Notes under the pieces: generated by a model
Databases searched by the model: none
Told to the model about the DNA's origin: nothing
The model's input: the letters and a program-made list of their open reading frames with translations, nothing else
Translations under genes and position numbers: made by a program
In this document: positions 34,410 to 43,721 of the stretch, one piece after another
How positions within the stretch are numbered: position 1 is the first letter of the stretch
Layout of the letters: the number at the start of each line of letters is the position of its first letter
DNA from: Occallatibacter gabretensis
Lineage (GTDB): Bacteria; Acidobacteriota; Terriglobia; Terriglobales; Acidobacteriaceae
Assembly (NCBI RefSeq): GCF_001449115.1
Contig: NZ_LAIJ01000002.1
Span: 186,001 to 250,000 of the forward strand
Length of the DNA: 64,000 nucleotides
Reading direction: 5' to 3'

Positions 34410-35729
34410 ATGTCGCCTGAAAAAACCTTCTACCTGGAAACCTTCGGCTGTCAGATGAATGCTCATGACTCGGAAAAAGTCATCGGGACCCTCCAGCGCG
34501 AGGGCTATCGCCGGGTGGAATCGGAAGAAGAAGCCGGCCTCATCCTCTACAACACCTGTTCCATCCGCGACAAGGCCGAGCAGAAGGTCTTCAATCGCCT
34601 CAACGACTACAAAAAGCTCTACAAGTCCGGCAAGCGCTTTGGCGTCCTCGGCTGCGTCGCACAGCAGGAAGGTGAAAAGATCTTCGAGCGCGCCCCATAC
34701 GTCTCGCTCGTCTCCGGCTCCGCCTCATACCGCAAGCTCCCCGAGATGCTCCACCGCCTCGAAGCCGGCGAAAACCGAATTACTGGCCTCGATGACCGCC
34801 AGACCGACGAGACCTTCGAGACCGAGTTCACGGCCCGCCAGAACCCGTATCGTGGCTACATCACCATCATTGAAGGCTGCGACAAGTTCTGCGCCTACTG
34901 CGTCGTCCCGTACACTCGCGGCAAAGAGCGCAGCCGCACTTCGGCATCGGTCCTCGAAGAAGCTCGCCGCATTGCCGATCTCGGCTACAGCGAGATTCAG
35001 CTCCTCGGCCAGAACGTCAACAGTTACCGCGATCCGGAAGGGAAGTTGTCCTTCGCCGAACTCCTCGCCGCAGTCGGCCAGGTCCCCGGAATTCGCCGCG
35101 TTCGATTCACTACCTCGCACCCCCGTGATTTCACCAAGGACATCGTCGAAGTCATCGATGCCTACCCCACGCTCTGCGACCACATCCATCTGCCCGTTCA
35201 GTCCGGTTCTTCGCGCATCCTGAAAGCCATGGCCCGCGAGTACACCAGTGACTGGTACCTCGAGCGAATCTCCTGGATGAAAGCCGCAAAACGCAAAATC
35301 TCGCTCTCGACGGACATCATCGTCGGCTTCCCAGGCGAAACTCCGGATGATTTCATCCAGACCATGGACCTCCTTGCTGAAGTTCAGTACGACTGCGTCT
35401 TCGGTTTCAAATATTCGCCCCGGCCCAACACTCCGGCCCTGGTCATGATCGACTCGATCCCCGAAGCCGAGAAATCGCAAAGACTTCAAGTATTACTTGA
35501 ACGTCAACGAGAAATTCAAAGAGCAAATTATTCCAATCATTTAGGGGAAGTAATGGAAGTAATGGTTGAAGGCCAGAACACAGCACGCGGCCAGGTTACA
35601 GGCCGCAGCAGCCAGAATAAATCCGTAAACTTCACCACCGGCTCGCCCATCGCTCCCGCTCCTGGCACTTATATGCAGGTCCGCATCACCGCCACGCATC
35701 CAAACAGCCTGGTTGGCGAAGCGCTCTAG
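34410..35729 (+). CDS. miaB: tRNA-2-methylthio-N6-dimethylallyladenosine synthase
   Basis: A 439-residue radical-SAM methylthiotransferase that modifies A37 of tRNAs reading UNN codons. Domain order: N-terminal UPF0004 (TFGCQMNAHDSEK and the Cys of YNTCSIRDKA), radical SAM core with the CxxxCxxC cluster motif (GCDKFCAYCVVPYTRG), and a C-terminal TRAM domain. A GTG immediately precedes the ATG. A TATACT box ends 10 bases before the ATG and no ribosome site is present, so the mRNA may be leaderless. An AT-rich patch at about 35485-35570 links the core to TRAM. Confidence 0.94.
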   Translation: MSPEKTFYLETFGCQMNAHDSEKVIGTLQREGYRRVESEEEAGLILYNTCSIRDKAEQKVFNRLNDYKKLYKSGKRFGVLGCVAQQEGEKIFERAPYVSLVSGSASYRKLPEMLHRLEAGENRITGLDDRQTDETFETEFTARQNPYRGYITIIEGCDKFCAYCVVPYTRGKERSRTSASVLEEARRIADLGYSEIQLLGQNVNSYRDPEGKLSFAELLAAVGQVPGIRRVRFTTSHPRDFTKDIVEVIDAYPTLCDHIHLPVQSGSSRILKAMAREYTSDWYLERISWMKAAKRKISLSTDIIVGFPGETPDDFIQTMDLLAEVQYDCVFGFKYSPRPNTPALVMIDSIPEAEKSQRLQVLLERQREIQRANYSNHLGEVMEVMVEGQNTARGQVTGRSSQNKSVNFTTGSPIAPAPGTYMQVRITATHPNSLVGEAL

Positions 35730-35767
35730 CCAGAAAACCGGAACAGGGGTAGAGTAAGAGGGAACTG

Positions 35768-36256
35768 ATGGACCTCGAAGTCAAAATCCGCGGCCTCATG
35801 ATGGACCCCGCCACCAACATGCCCGTTGTTGTCCTCAAGGATGTCGCTTCGGATTCCGTCATGCCTATTTGGGTTGGTATCTTCGAGTTCAACGCAATCT
35901 TCAACGAGATCGATAAGTCCGTAGCATCCCGTCCCATGACCCATGATCTGCTCCGTAACATGATTCAAAACTTGAATGCTGAGCTGGATCGCGTAGTTAT
36001 TAATGATCTTAAAGACAACACCTTTTTTGCCGCTCTCTGGCTCACCCAGCAGGGCGAGCAGGTCGTAGTCGATGCGCGTCCCTCAGACGCTATCGCGCTG
36101 GCTCTTCGCTACGATTGCCCAATCTATGTGAATGAGAGCGTGATGCACGCAGCCCGCCTGAATCTCGGCGGCCCAGCTGACGGCCCGTCCGCCGAACAGT
36201 TGCGCGGCTGGCTCCAGGGCCTCAACGACGAAGATCTAGGCCGTTACAAAATGTAG
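35768..36256 (+). CDS. DUF151 / bifunctional nuclease-family protein
   Basis: A 162-residue protein of the DUF151 family; a few members have reported DNase/RNase activity, but most are uncharacterised. Family landmarks: VVVLKDVASDSVMPIWVG, NDLKDNTFFAALWL, and DARPSDAIALALRYDCPIYV. GAGGG precedes the ATG. It follows miaB by 38 bases on the same strand, so the two may be co-transcribed. Confidence 0.88.
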   Translation: MDLEVKIRGLMMDPATNMPVVVLKDVASDSVMPIWVGIFEFNAIFNEIDKSVASRPMTHDLLRNMIQNLNAELDRVVINDLKDNTFFAALWLTQQGEQVVVDARPSDAIALALRYDCPIYVNESVMHAARLNLGGPADGPSAEQLRGWLQGLNDEDLGRYKM

Positions 36257-36782
36257 TTGGGCGCACAAACACAACTGCACATTCTGTCCACGGAATATTT
36301 GAAGCTCAGACGCCTGGAGGGAAGAGTCCTTTTGACCCAGGCTAGCCATATACAATCCCTTTAAGGTTCAGTCTTTTAGTTTTAATGTACAGAATATCCG
36401 TTATCAGACTTAATGGATTACGACCGGAATTCCTGGATTAAACTCTATTCCTCACTCCTCGCTCGGCGTGCGCGCTGAGTTCACTGCCTGCAATCGTTCC
36501 TTTCGTTTTTGCCTATCCATCAAGGAATCGACAAATGGCACCACTCTTTCCTCCTTTATTGCATGAACTGACAGTTCCCTATCACCAAACGAATGGCTAA
36601 GCTTCTCACGACGACAAGGACTGCAACTGCGGGTCTTTTCGCAAATTCGGTGATTTTGAGCAGGGCCTCCGGGCAAGTCTCATTCATCCGACATGACGAG
36701 TCGGCGAATCTTTTAGCCAGTCCGGATCCAATCGGACTGTGAGGGCAGCAGCAACAGCTTGCAGATGCAGCAAGGAGGAGCG
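36257..36782. other. Intergenic stretch before sulfatase gene
   Basis: About 525 bases without a supported gene. A 49-codon frame (36593-36742) has no ribosome site and no recognisable family. A short inverted repeat AGTCCG/CGGACT (36719-36724, 36733-36738) sits 45 bases before the sulfatase start and could be an operator. The sequence is less GC-rich than its surroundings. Confidence 0.5.
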
Positions 36783-38369
36783 ATGAGAAACAGAGCCAGT
36801 GGCCGGTGGTTAAAGGCCTTTTACGCTGCAGCATGCCTGTTCCTGGTAAGCCAGGTTCAGGCACGTGCGGCAGCGAAACCCAATATCCTAGTCATCTTCG
36901 GTGACGATATTGGGCAAACCAATATAAGCCGCTACTCCCACGGATTGGTGGGGTATTCAACGCCCAACATCGATCGTATCGGCGAACAAGGCATCACATT
37001 GACCGACTACTATGCCGAAAATAGTTGCACTGCCGGCCGGTCGTCCTTCATTACGGGTCAGTCGCCCAAGCGCACCGGCCTGTCGAAGGTCGGCATTCCC
37101 GGTGCTCCCGCTGGCCTGCAGCCGCGAGACGTCACCATTGCTCAGGCCCTCAAACCGCTGGGCTACGCCACTGGCCAGTTCGGCAAAAACCACCTCGGCG
37201 ACCGCGATGAGTTTCTCCCTACCAATCACGGCTTCGATGAGTTCTACGGTAATCTCTACCACCTCAATGCGGAAGAGGAGCCGGAGCGGCCTTACTGGGA
37301 CTCCATCATGAAGGCTAATCCTGACTTTCTCAAGGCCTACAATCCGCGCGGTGTCATACACAGCTACGCGGACGGCAAGATCGAAGATACCGGCCCGCTG
37401 ACATCCAAACGGATGGAGACCACCGACGAGGACTTCGAGAATGCGGCTGAAGGCTTCATCAAGAAACAGGTCTCGGCGAACACACCGTTCTTCGTCTGGA
37501 TGTGCTTTACTCACATGCACGTCTACACTCATGTAACCGATGCTGAGCGCGGCCAGAGCGGTATGCCTGGCAACGAATATGCCGACGCCATGGTGCAGCA
37601 CGACAAGGATGTGGGCAAACTCCTTGACTCGCTTGACCAGTTGAAGATCGCCGACAACACCATCGTGGTCTATACCACAGATAATGGTCCCAACCAGTTC
37701 TCCTGGCCCGATGCGGCTACTACTCCCTTCCGCAACGAGAAGGACTCGAACTGGGAAGGCGCCTTCCGCGTTCCGGCGTTGATACGTTGGCCGGGACACA
37801 TCAAGGCGAATACATGGTCATCGGAGATATTCTCCGGGCTCGATTGGTTCCCCACCCTGTTGGCCGCCGCCGGCGATACCAACATCACGGAGCACCTGCT
37901 CAAGGGTGCAAGCATCGGCAGCAAGACCTTCAGAGTCCATCTGGACGGCTACAACCAGTTGCCCTTCCTCACCGGACAGGAGCAGCATGGCCGCCGCCAC
38001 GAATTCTTCTACTTCGATGACGACGGAGAATTAGTGGCCACACGCGTCGATGATTGGAAGCTTGTTTGGTGCGAACAGCGCGCACCGGGCGGCTTCGCAG
38101 TGTGGAGTAATCCATTGACATGTCTGCGCGTGCCCAAGATCTTTAACCTGCGCATGGACCCCTATGAACGTGCAGATGTTGTATCCAATCAGTACTATGA
38201 CTGGTCAACAAAGAACGTCTACCTTGGCGCTTACGGAGTCACGAAGAGTGCGGAATTTCTGCAAACGTTCATCGACTATCCGCCGAGCCAGTCACCACCC
38301 AGCTTCTCGGTCGATCAGATAGAGAAATCTGTTGAGGCTCAAATCAAGGCAAAAGCTGGCAAACAGTAA
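36783..38369 (+). CDS. Exported arylsulfatase
   Basis: A 528-residue type I sulfatase that hydrolyses sulfate esters using formylglycine. Signal peptide about residues 1-31. Calcium-binding Asp41-Asp42 (FGDDIG), the formylglycine site Cys82 in SCTAGRSSFITGQ (C-x-A-x-R form), and the second metal motif TTDNGPNQ are all visible. AGGAGG precedes the ATG at 36783; a start 24 bases upstream is less likely. Two genes downstream is a formylglycine-generating enzyme that should activate Cys82. The natural sulfated substrate is unknown. Confidence 0.92.
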   Translation: MRNRASGRWLKAFYAAACLFLVSQVQARAAAKPNILVIFGDDIGQTNISRYSHGLVGYSTPNIDRIGEQGITLTDYYAENSCTAGRSSFITGQSPKRTGLSKVGIPGAPAGLQPRDVTIAQALKPLGYATGQFGKNHLGDRDEFLPTNHGFDEFYGNLYHLNAEEEPERPYWDSIMKANPDFLKAYNPRGVIHSYADGKIEDTGPLTSKRMETTDEDFENAAEGFIKKQVSANTPFFVWMCFTHMHVYTHVTDAERGQSGMPGNEYADAMVQHDKDVGKLLDSLDQLKIADNTIVVYTTDNGPNQFSWPDAATTPFRNEKDSNWEGAFRVPALIRWPGHIKANTWSSEIFSGLDWFPTLLAAAGDTNITEHLLKGASIGSKTFRVHLDGYNQLPFLTGQEQHGRRHEFFYFDDDGELVATRVDDWKLVWCEQRAPGGFAVWSNPLTCLRVPKIFNLRMDPYERADVVSNQYYDWSTKNVYLGAYGVTKSAEFLQTFIDYPPSQSPPSFSVDQIEKSVEAQIKAKAGKQ

Positions 38370-38422
38370 GCTGTGAAGCGGCTTCTCAGGTTTCTCGGGA
38401 AGCCGCTTCCTTATTTAACGGG

Positions 38423-41011
38423 ATGCTCCCTATGTCCGGTACTATGACAACCACCATGCCGGAAGTCCGCCGATCTCGCTCGAAATCTGAAGGTCATAAA
38501 CCGGCCTCGCTTACGCGGATGAATTCGATGCCCCGTGTAGGCATTCACCTATCGATCGCGCTCTTTCTTTCGGGCGCTGCCGCACTCATTTATCAGATTC
38601 TCTGGATCCGCCAGCTTTCGCTGGTTGTCGGTGTCGAGGTCTACTCGATCACGATTGCTGTGAGCGCATTCTTCGCCGGTCTCGCTGGTGGCAGTCTCAT
38701 ATTCGGTCGTATGGCAGATCGTTGGCAGCGCCCGCTCCGCCTGTACGGAGTCCTTGAAATATGCGTCGCGCTCTCGGGTGTTTTAGTTACATTCCTCTCA
38801 CCGCATGCAGCGTCGCCATTCGTTGCGCTTCAAGCTCATGTTGGTGCTGTTGCGTGGCTGCTTCCCTTTCTATTGGTAGGCTCTCCCGCATTCCTCATGG
38901 GCGGGACGTTGCCGGCCATGATTCGCTACGTTGCGCAGCGACAATCCTCCGTTGCAACTTCTAGCGGCTGGGTCTATGCCGTTAACACCGCCGGAGGCAT
39001 TGCGGGGGCGCTTCTGAGCACCTTCGTATTTCTGCGCTGGACAGGCGTCCACAACACAGCTATCGCTGCTGCCATTTTCAACCTCACAGCGGCAGCCATT
39101 GTATGGTTCGCCGACCGCACTGCTACAGAGCAGCGTCCCACTCATTCATCCGCAATAGACCAAGACTTCCCTGCACCGTCCGGACAGGCCACGCTAGCTC
39201 TCAGCCTGTATGCCGTTGCAGGTGCAGTTGCTCTCGGCTATGAGGTCGTGTGGTCGCAGGCACTGGCGCAATTCATGAGCACGCGCGTCTTCGCATTTTC
39301 TGTCGAGCTGGCAACGTATCTTGCCGGGCTAGCAATCGGCAGCGCTATCTACGCCCGTTTCGGCCGCATGGTGCGCGATACATGGGGAATCTTTGCTCTC
39401 TTGATCACAGGTGCCGGAGCCATTGCTCTGCTCGAAATTGCCGCTCTGGGCACTGGCCAGCTTCGCATTCAGTACTCCATTGCTCATTTTGTTTTCACAT
39501 CTACAGGCAGCGAGTTCGCGCGGATGTGTGCATCATTCGCCGTCGCAGCCTTCGGCGTAGTTTTTCTTCCCACGCTGCTGCTCGGTGCAGCATTTCCAGC
39601 ATTGCTGCAACTCGTAGCACGAGGCACACGCATCGGAACCGGTACAGGTACCGTCCTGGCACTCAACACTGCTGGAGGTATCGTCGGCTCCCTGCTCACC
39701 GGCTTTCTTCTCATTCCCACGCTTGGGCTGGTACGCACTCTCAGCATTCTCGCCATCATTGCGGCAACAGTGGGCGTCCTCGCTGTTCTTCTTGGCTCCA
39801 GTGTCCTCGTCCGGTGGAAGTCAACCATCGTATTGCTAGCGGTCGGTGTCGTTGCGGCCAGCATGATTACGCCGCAGGACAAGCTGGCGCGACTTCTGCT
39901 GCTCACACGCGGCGGCGGAGACCTCGTCTTCTACCGTGAGAGCCGAGGCGGAACAGTTGCCATAAGCCAGCAGCAGAACGCCGACCACATCTTTCGGCGC
40001 CTCTATATTCAGGGAGTTTCGAATTCAGGAGACACTCTGCCATCCATGCGCTACATGCGCCTGCAGGCCCTTCTGCCACTCATAATTCATCGCGGCAATC
40101 CGCAGTCCTCGCTTGTCATCGGCTTCGGTACTGGAATCACCGCCGGAGCAACCCTTCGCTACACCGGCCTGACGCAGCGCACGTGCGTAGAACTGCTGTC
40201 TGCCGTTGTCGATGCAAGCTCGCTGTTCCCTGAAAACTACGGAGCCGGAACCGATCGAAATCTCAACCTCCGCATCAGGGATGGGCGCCAGGAACTACTC
40301 AGCAACTCTGCGCAATATGACATGATCACGCTTGAGCCGCCGCCGCCGAGCGCAGAAGGAGTAGTGAATCTCTACTCCACAGATTTCTATAAACTCGCCG
40401 GGCATCGTCTCACCCCGAACGGTCTCTTTGCACAATGGCTGCCGATCTCCACACAAAATGAAGATGACACGCGTTCGCTGATCCGCAGTTTTCTGGATGT
40501 CTTTCCATACGCAACGCTATGGACTACTGAAGTGCACGAGATGCTGCTCATCGGATCCTTCTCTCCGATTGATCTGGATGTTTCACGCATCCAGCAGCGT
40601 TTCGATCAGCCAAATGTCACTGCCGCCCTCAATGCCGTAGGAATTTCATCGCCTGCAGCATTGCTGGCGACCTGGTTAACCGGCCGCGAGGGACTGGAGG
40701 CCTATGCAGGCAAAGTCAGCCCTGTCACCGATAACGAGCCGCGCATTGAGTATGCCGCCTGGACTCACCCGAATGAAATTACCCGCACGCTTCCCCATCT
40801 ACTCGCCTTGCAGACGGAGCCTCCGCTTGAAAACGCAAGCGAAGACCTCCGTGTTCAGATACGCACGGAGCGGAGTATCCTCGCCGGGTTTTATGCCGCA
40901 AGCCTCGCGGCCTACAAGGGAGACAGGGATGCATGGTCTGAGGCAATGCAGAAAGTCATGACCGGTGACAACAAGAACCCCTATTACAATTGGCTTGCAG
41001 GTGGCCAGTAG
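38423..41011 (+). CDS. Fused membrane / spermidine synthase-like protein
   Basis: An 862-residue protein. The N-terminal 470 or so residues form many membrane helices in two halves (LSGAAALIYQILWIRQLSLVVG; AGAVALGYEVVWSQALAQFMS). The C-terminal soluble part has a spermidine-synthase/SAM-type fold with GFGTGITAGATLRY, RIRDGRQ and MITLEPPPP. Such fusions are common in databases but their reaction is unknown; aminopropyl transfer is not assured. Several starts are possible (38423, 38432, 38519), none with a good ribosome site. It lies between sulfatase and FGE genes, 21 bases before the latter, so probably in their operon. Confidence 0.8.
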   Translation: MLPMSGTMTTTMPEVRRSRSKSEGHKPASLTRMNSMPRVGIHLSIALFLSGAAALIYQILWIRQLSLVVGVEVYSITIAVSAFFAGLAGGSLIFGRMADRWQRPLRLYGVLEICVALSGVLVTFLSPHAASPFVALQAHVGAVAWLLPFLLVGSPAFLMGGTLPAMIRYVAQRQSSVATSSGWVYAVNTAGGIAGALLSTFVFLRWTGVHNTAIAAAIFNLTAAAIVWFADRTATEQRPTHSSAIDQDFPAPSGQATLALSLYAVAGAVALGYEVVWSQALAQFMSTRVFAFSVELATYLAGLAIGSAIYARFGRMVRDTWGIFALLITGAGAIALLEIAALGTGQLRIQYSIAHFVFTSTGSEFARMCASFAVAAFGVVFLPTLLLGAAFPALLQLVARGTRIGTGTGTVLALNTAGGIVGSLLTGFLLIPTLGLVRTLSILAIIAATVGVLAVLLGSSVLVRWKSTIVLLAVGVVAASMITPQDKLARLLLLTRGGGDLVFYRESRGGTVAISQQQNADHIFRRLYIQGVSNSGDTLPSMRYMRLQALLPLIIHRGNPQSSLVIGFGTGITAGATLRYTGLTQRTCVELLSAVVDASSLFPENYGAGTDRNLNLRIRDGRQELLSNSAQYDMITLEPPPPSAEGVVNLYSTDFYKLAGHRLTPNGLFAQWLPISTQNEDDTRSLIRSFLDVFPYATLWTTEVHEMLLIGSFSPIDLDVSRIQQRFDQPNVTAALNAVGISSPAALLATWLTGREGLEAYAGKVSPVTDNEPRIEYAAWTHPNEITRTLPHLLALQTEPPLENASEDLRVQIRTERSILAGFYAASLAAYKGDRDAWSEAMQKVMTGDNKNPYYNWLAGGQ

Positions 41012-41032
41012 CTTCGTAGCGGAGAAATAAAG

Positions 41033-42310
41033 ATGACACGCCCGGGAAAGCAGTTAAAAAAGCGCAATGCAAAAACAGCCTGGATCGTAACTGGCGTCAT
41101 CGTCCTCTCGGTCCTGGCATGCGTTGTCATCTATCGCGAGCCCGGTTCGGGAACAGCTCTGGCCGGCTCCCCCGACGCAATGAATCCGGCGCATCCTGGA
41201 GCAGATTCCGGGAACACTCCAGACCTGAGCACAAAAAAAACCATGCCTGCAACTCAGCAGGCCACCTTCGTGCCAACCATTCCCAACAAAGAGTCCGCGC
41301 CAGGCAATCCTCCAGCAGGTATGGCGTGGATCCCTGGTGGCGAATTCTCCATGGGCGCGCAAGGGATGGCCGGCATGAATGAAGTCGGCATGAATGCGAC
41401 CCGGGACTCCAGCCCCATCCACCGCACATACGTGGATGGTTTCTATATAGATAAGACAGATGTGACCAACGCCGAATTTACGCGTTTCGTAAGGGCCACC
41501 GGCTATGTCACCGTGGCTGAGCGCAAACCAGATGCAAAGGACTATCCTGGAGCCTCACCAGAAAATCTTGTGGCGGGCTCAGTCGTTTTCGCTCCTCCGG
41601 ATCATCCGGTGCCGCTCAACAATCATTTTCAGTGGTGGACCTATATTCCAGGCGCAAACTGGCGTCATCCAGATGGTCCTCAAAGCAGCATCATCGGCAA
41701 AGATAACTATCCAGTAGTACATATCGCGTATGAAGATGCTGAAGCTTATGCAAGGTGGGCCGGCAAGCGAATTCCTACAGAATCCGAATGGGAATTCGCT
41801 GCGCGTGGCGGCCTGTCAGGTAAACCCTACGTCTGGGGAGATGAATTCCGCCCTAAGGGAAAATGGATGGCTAATACCTTTGAGGGTCACTTTCCCGACA
41901 GCAATAGCGGAGACGATGGCTACACAGCAACCTCTCCCGTCGAAAAGTTCCCCCCCAATGGATATGGTCTTTATGACATGGCAGGGAATGTCTGGCAATG
42001 GACCAGCGACTGGTATCGTCCTGACTACTACACGCAGCTCGCCGCCCAAGGAATTGCCTACAATCCATTGGGACCGACCACGGCTTACGACCCCACCGAA
42101 CCCGGACACTCAAAGAAGGTGCAGCGCGGCGGCTCGTTCCTATGCACGGATCAGTACTGCTCCCGCTACATGGTGGGCACACGAGGCAAAGGGGATGTTG
42201 ATACCGGAACGAACCATCTCGGTTTTCGCTGCGTCATGACAAAACAGGAATGGCAAGCTCGTTACGGGCAATCGAAAAATCAAACAATGGCGAGAAACAA
42301 CAACCCGTAG
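41033..42310 (+). CDS. Formylglycine-generating enzyme, membrane-anchored
   Basis: A 425-residue enzyme that oxidises the active-site cysteine of sulfatases to formylglycine. The FGE-sulfatase domain covers about residues 95-405 (MAWIPGGEFSMG to NHLGFRC). Both catalytic/copper-binding cysteines, Cys371 and Cys376, are present in GGSFLCTDQYCSRY, which separates true FGE from related proteins. A Lys/Arg-rich N-terminus followed by a hydrophobic span (about 16-34) predicts one membrane anchor with the catalytic domain in the periplasm. GGAG precedes the ATG. Confidence 0.92.
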   Translation: MTRPGKQLKKRNAKTAWIVTGVIVLSVLACVVIYREPGSGTALAGSPDAMNPAHPGADSGNTPDLSTKKTMPATQQATFVPTIPNKESAPGNPPAGMAWIPGGEFSMGAQGMAGMNEVGMNATRDSSPIHRTYVDGFYIDKTDVTNAEFTRFVRATGYVTVAERKPDAKDYPGASPENLVAGSVVFAPPDHPVPLNNHFQWWTYIPGANWRHPDGPQSSIIGKDNYPVVHIAYEDAEAYARWAGKRIPTESEWEFAARGGLSGKPYVWGDEFRPKGKWMANTFEGHFPDSNSGDDGYTATSPVEKFPPNGYGLYDMAGNVWQWTSDWYRPDYYTQLAAQGIAYNPLGPTTAYDPTEPGHSKKVQRGGSFLCTDQYCSRYMVGTRGKGDVDTGTNHLGFRCVMTKQEWQARYGQSKNQTMARNNNP

Positions 42311-42398
42311 TTTCCGCATGGTCCCAAGTGGCTTTCTTCGTGCACGTACAGACAAACCGAAACTACGGTTCTGTGAATAAGGTTCTCTAAGAATTTTC

Positions 42399-43721
42399 TC
42401 AGGGATTCAACGCTACCAATGCTGTTTTCTCGTCATGAGTTTTAGCTTCCTGTTTACGCCACACCCTCAAGAGATCTGCCAGCCTACGCCCATCCCACTG
42501 TGCATCTCCACTCGTGGACGTAAACAGTATGGCTCCCAGCCGATTAATCTCACTCATGAGATCAGCATCCTGGCTCGAAGCATAGATTTCATCCAGAGAT
42601 TTTCCTGGAGAGCGTCGATTCAGCCATAGCAACAAAGCAGCGTATGCTTCCTTTGGATGATTTTCGTTGCATGCCTTCACAACAGCGCGAAAATATGTCT
42701 GTTCCAATTCCCTTCTCTGCGTTCTCCAATGTTGAACGGAACGATATAGTCGTGGCAACCATTGCCACGCGAGCCACAGTAACAGCAGCGCACCCAGCAG
42801 CCATAGAACTCCAACCCAAATCTGCCGCTTATATCGAGCCCAAAGATTCACTTTAGGTTGCTGAGCCATTGTTGGCTGTGGCTGTTCTGGAGCCAGCTCA
42901 GTAGCAGCGGCTGGATTTTCTGCCACTTCGAAATGAACCGCAGGCAACACCGCTTTGACGACTTTTCGTGTTGAAACATTCCACCACTTCAGCTCAATTG
43001 CTGGAAGTGTATAACTCCCTTCTTTCTGCATTAGGTATTGCGCTGATTGCGTGCGCTGCCCGAAGAGAAACTCATTGCGATTGGACTTCTCGTCGTGTAC
43101 CTTCGGCTCTTCTTCATAAATGCGAATCCCATCAGCAGCCTTAAATTGCAGCGGAGGAATCAACATTGCCTGCAGTTTTGCTGCCGTCACAGTAATCGTG
43201 CGCTCGATCGTATCACCCACTCGCAGCGCTTTCGGCGCTGGTGTCCATCGTTGCTCAATGGTTAGCTTTGTCGTAGGCAGAAAATATTCCAGGCCTCTTG
43301 CCGCCGCAGGAATCTCAGCACGAAATGTAAGCAGTGGCAGCGTAAGGTGTGCCAGTGCTCTCTTCGGAGGCGTGCTCGCATAAGAAGCATCGATCTGCGC
43401 CGACGGCAGTGAAAAGTCTCCCGCTTGTTGTGGATAGAGCGTGTACGTCTCCGTGATTGCTGCGTATGTCACGCCCTGTACACGTTCAGAACTGTTTTGT
43501 GGCGTCTCCTGCGGCAACACAACAATAGCGTTCTCTATTTCAAATTCAGGAAACTCAGGGCTGCCTGTAAAGTAGTTTGGCACCAGCACCGTTATAACAA
43601 GTCTTACCGGTTCGCCAACCGTGATGTTTTCTGCAGGCTCAAGGTGTGCGCGAATCATAGGCGTCTGCGCAGCTGCAACTCCGGCAAGCGCAAGCACAGC
43701 AAGCAAGACAGAGCTCCTCAT
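42399..43721 (-). CDS. BatD-like membrane protein
   Basis: A 440-residue protein with a signal peptide (about residues 1-18), a beta-rich periplasmic region of BatD/oxygen-tolerance type (IRAHLEPAENITVGEPVRLVI; RVGDTIERTITVTA), one transmembrane segment near residues 295-320 (VGVLWLLGALLLLWLAW), and a helical cytoplasmic tail. It is the last gene of the MoxR-Bat operon, overlapping the preceding gene by 4 bp. Probably a structural partner of the VWA proteins in envelope stress tolerance. Confidence 0.8.
   Translation of the reverse strand: MRSSVLLAVLALAGVAAAQTPMIRAHLEPAENITVGEPVRLVITVLVPNYFTGSPEFPEFEIENAIVVLPQETPQNSSERVQGVTYAAITETYTLYPQQAGDFSLPSAQIDASYASTPPKRALAHLTLPLLTFRAEIPAAARGLEYFLPTTKLTIEQRWTPAPKALRVGDTIERTITVTAAKLQAMLIPPLQFKAADGIRIYEEEPKVHDEKSNRNEFLFGQRTQSAQYLMQKEGSYTLPAIELKWWNVSTRKVVKAVLPAVHFEVAENPAAATELAPEQPQPTMAQQPKVNLWARYKRQIWVGVLWLLGALLLLWLAWQWLPRLYRSVQHWRTQRRELEQTYFRAVVKACNENHPKEAYAALLLWLNRRSPGKSLDEIYASSQDADLMSEINRLGAILFTSTSGDAQWDGRRLADLLRVWRKQEAKTHDEKTALVALNP

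Noticed and set aside
36593-36742. 49-codon frame before the sulfatase gene
   Set aside because: No ribosome site and no family resemblance; kept only in the intergenic description.
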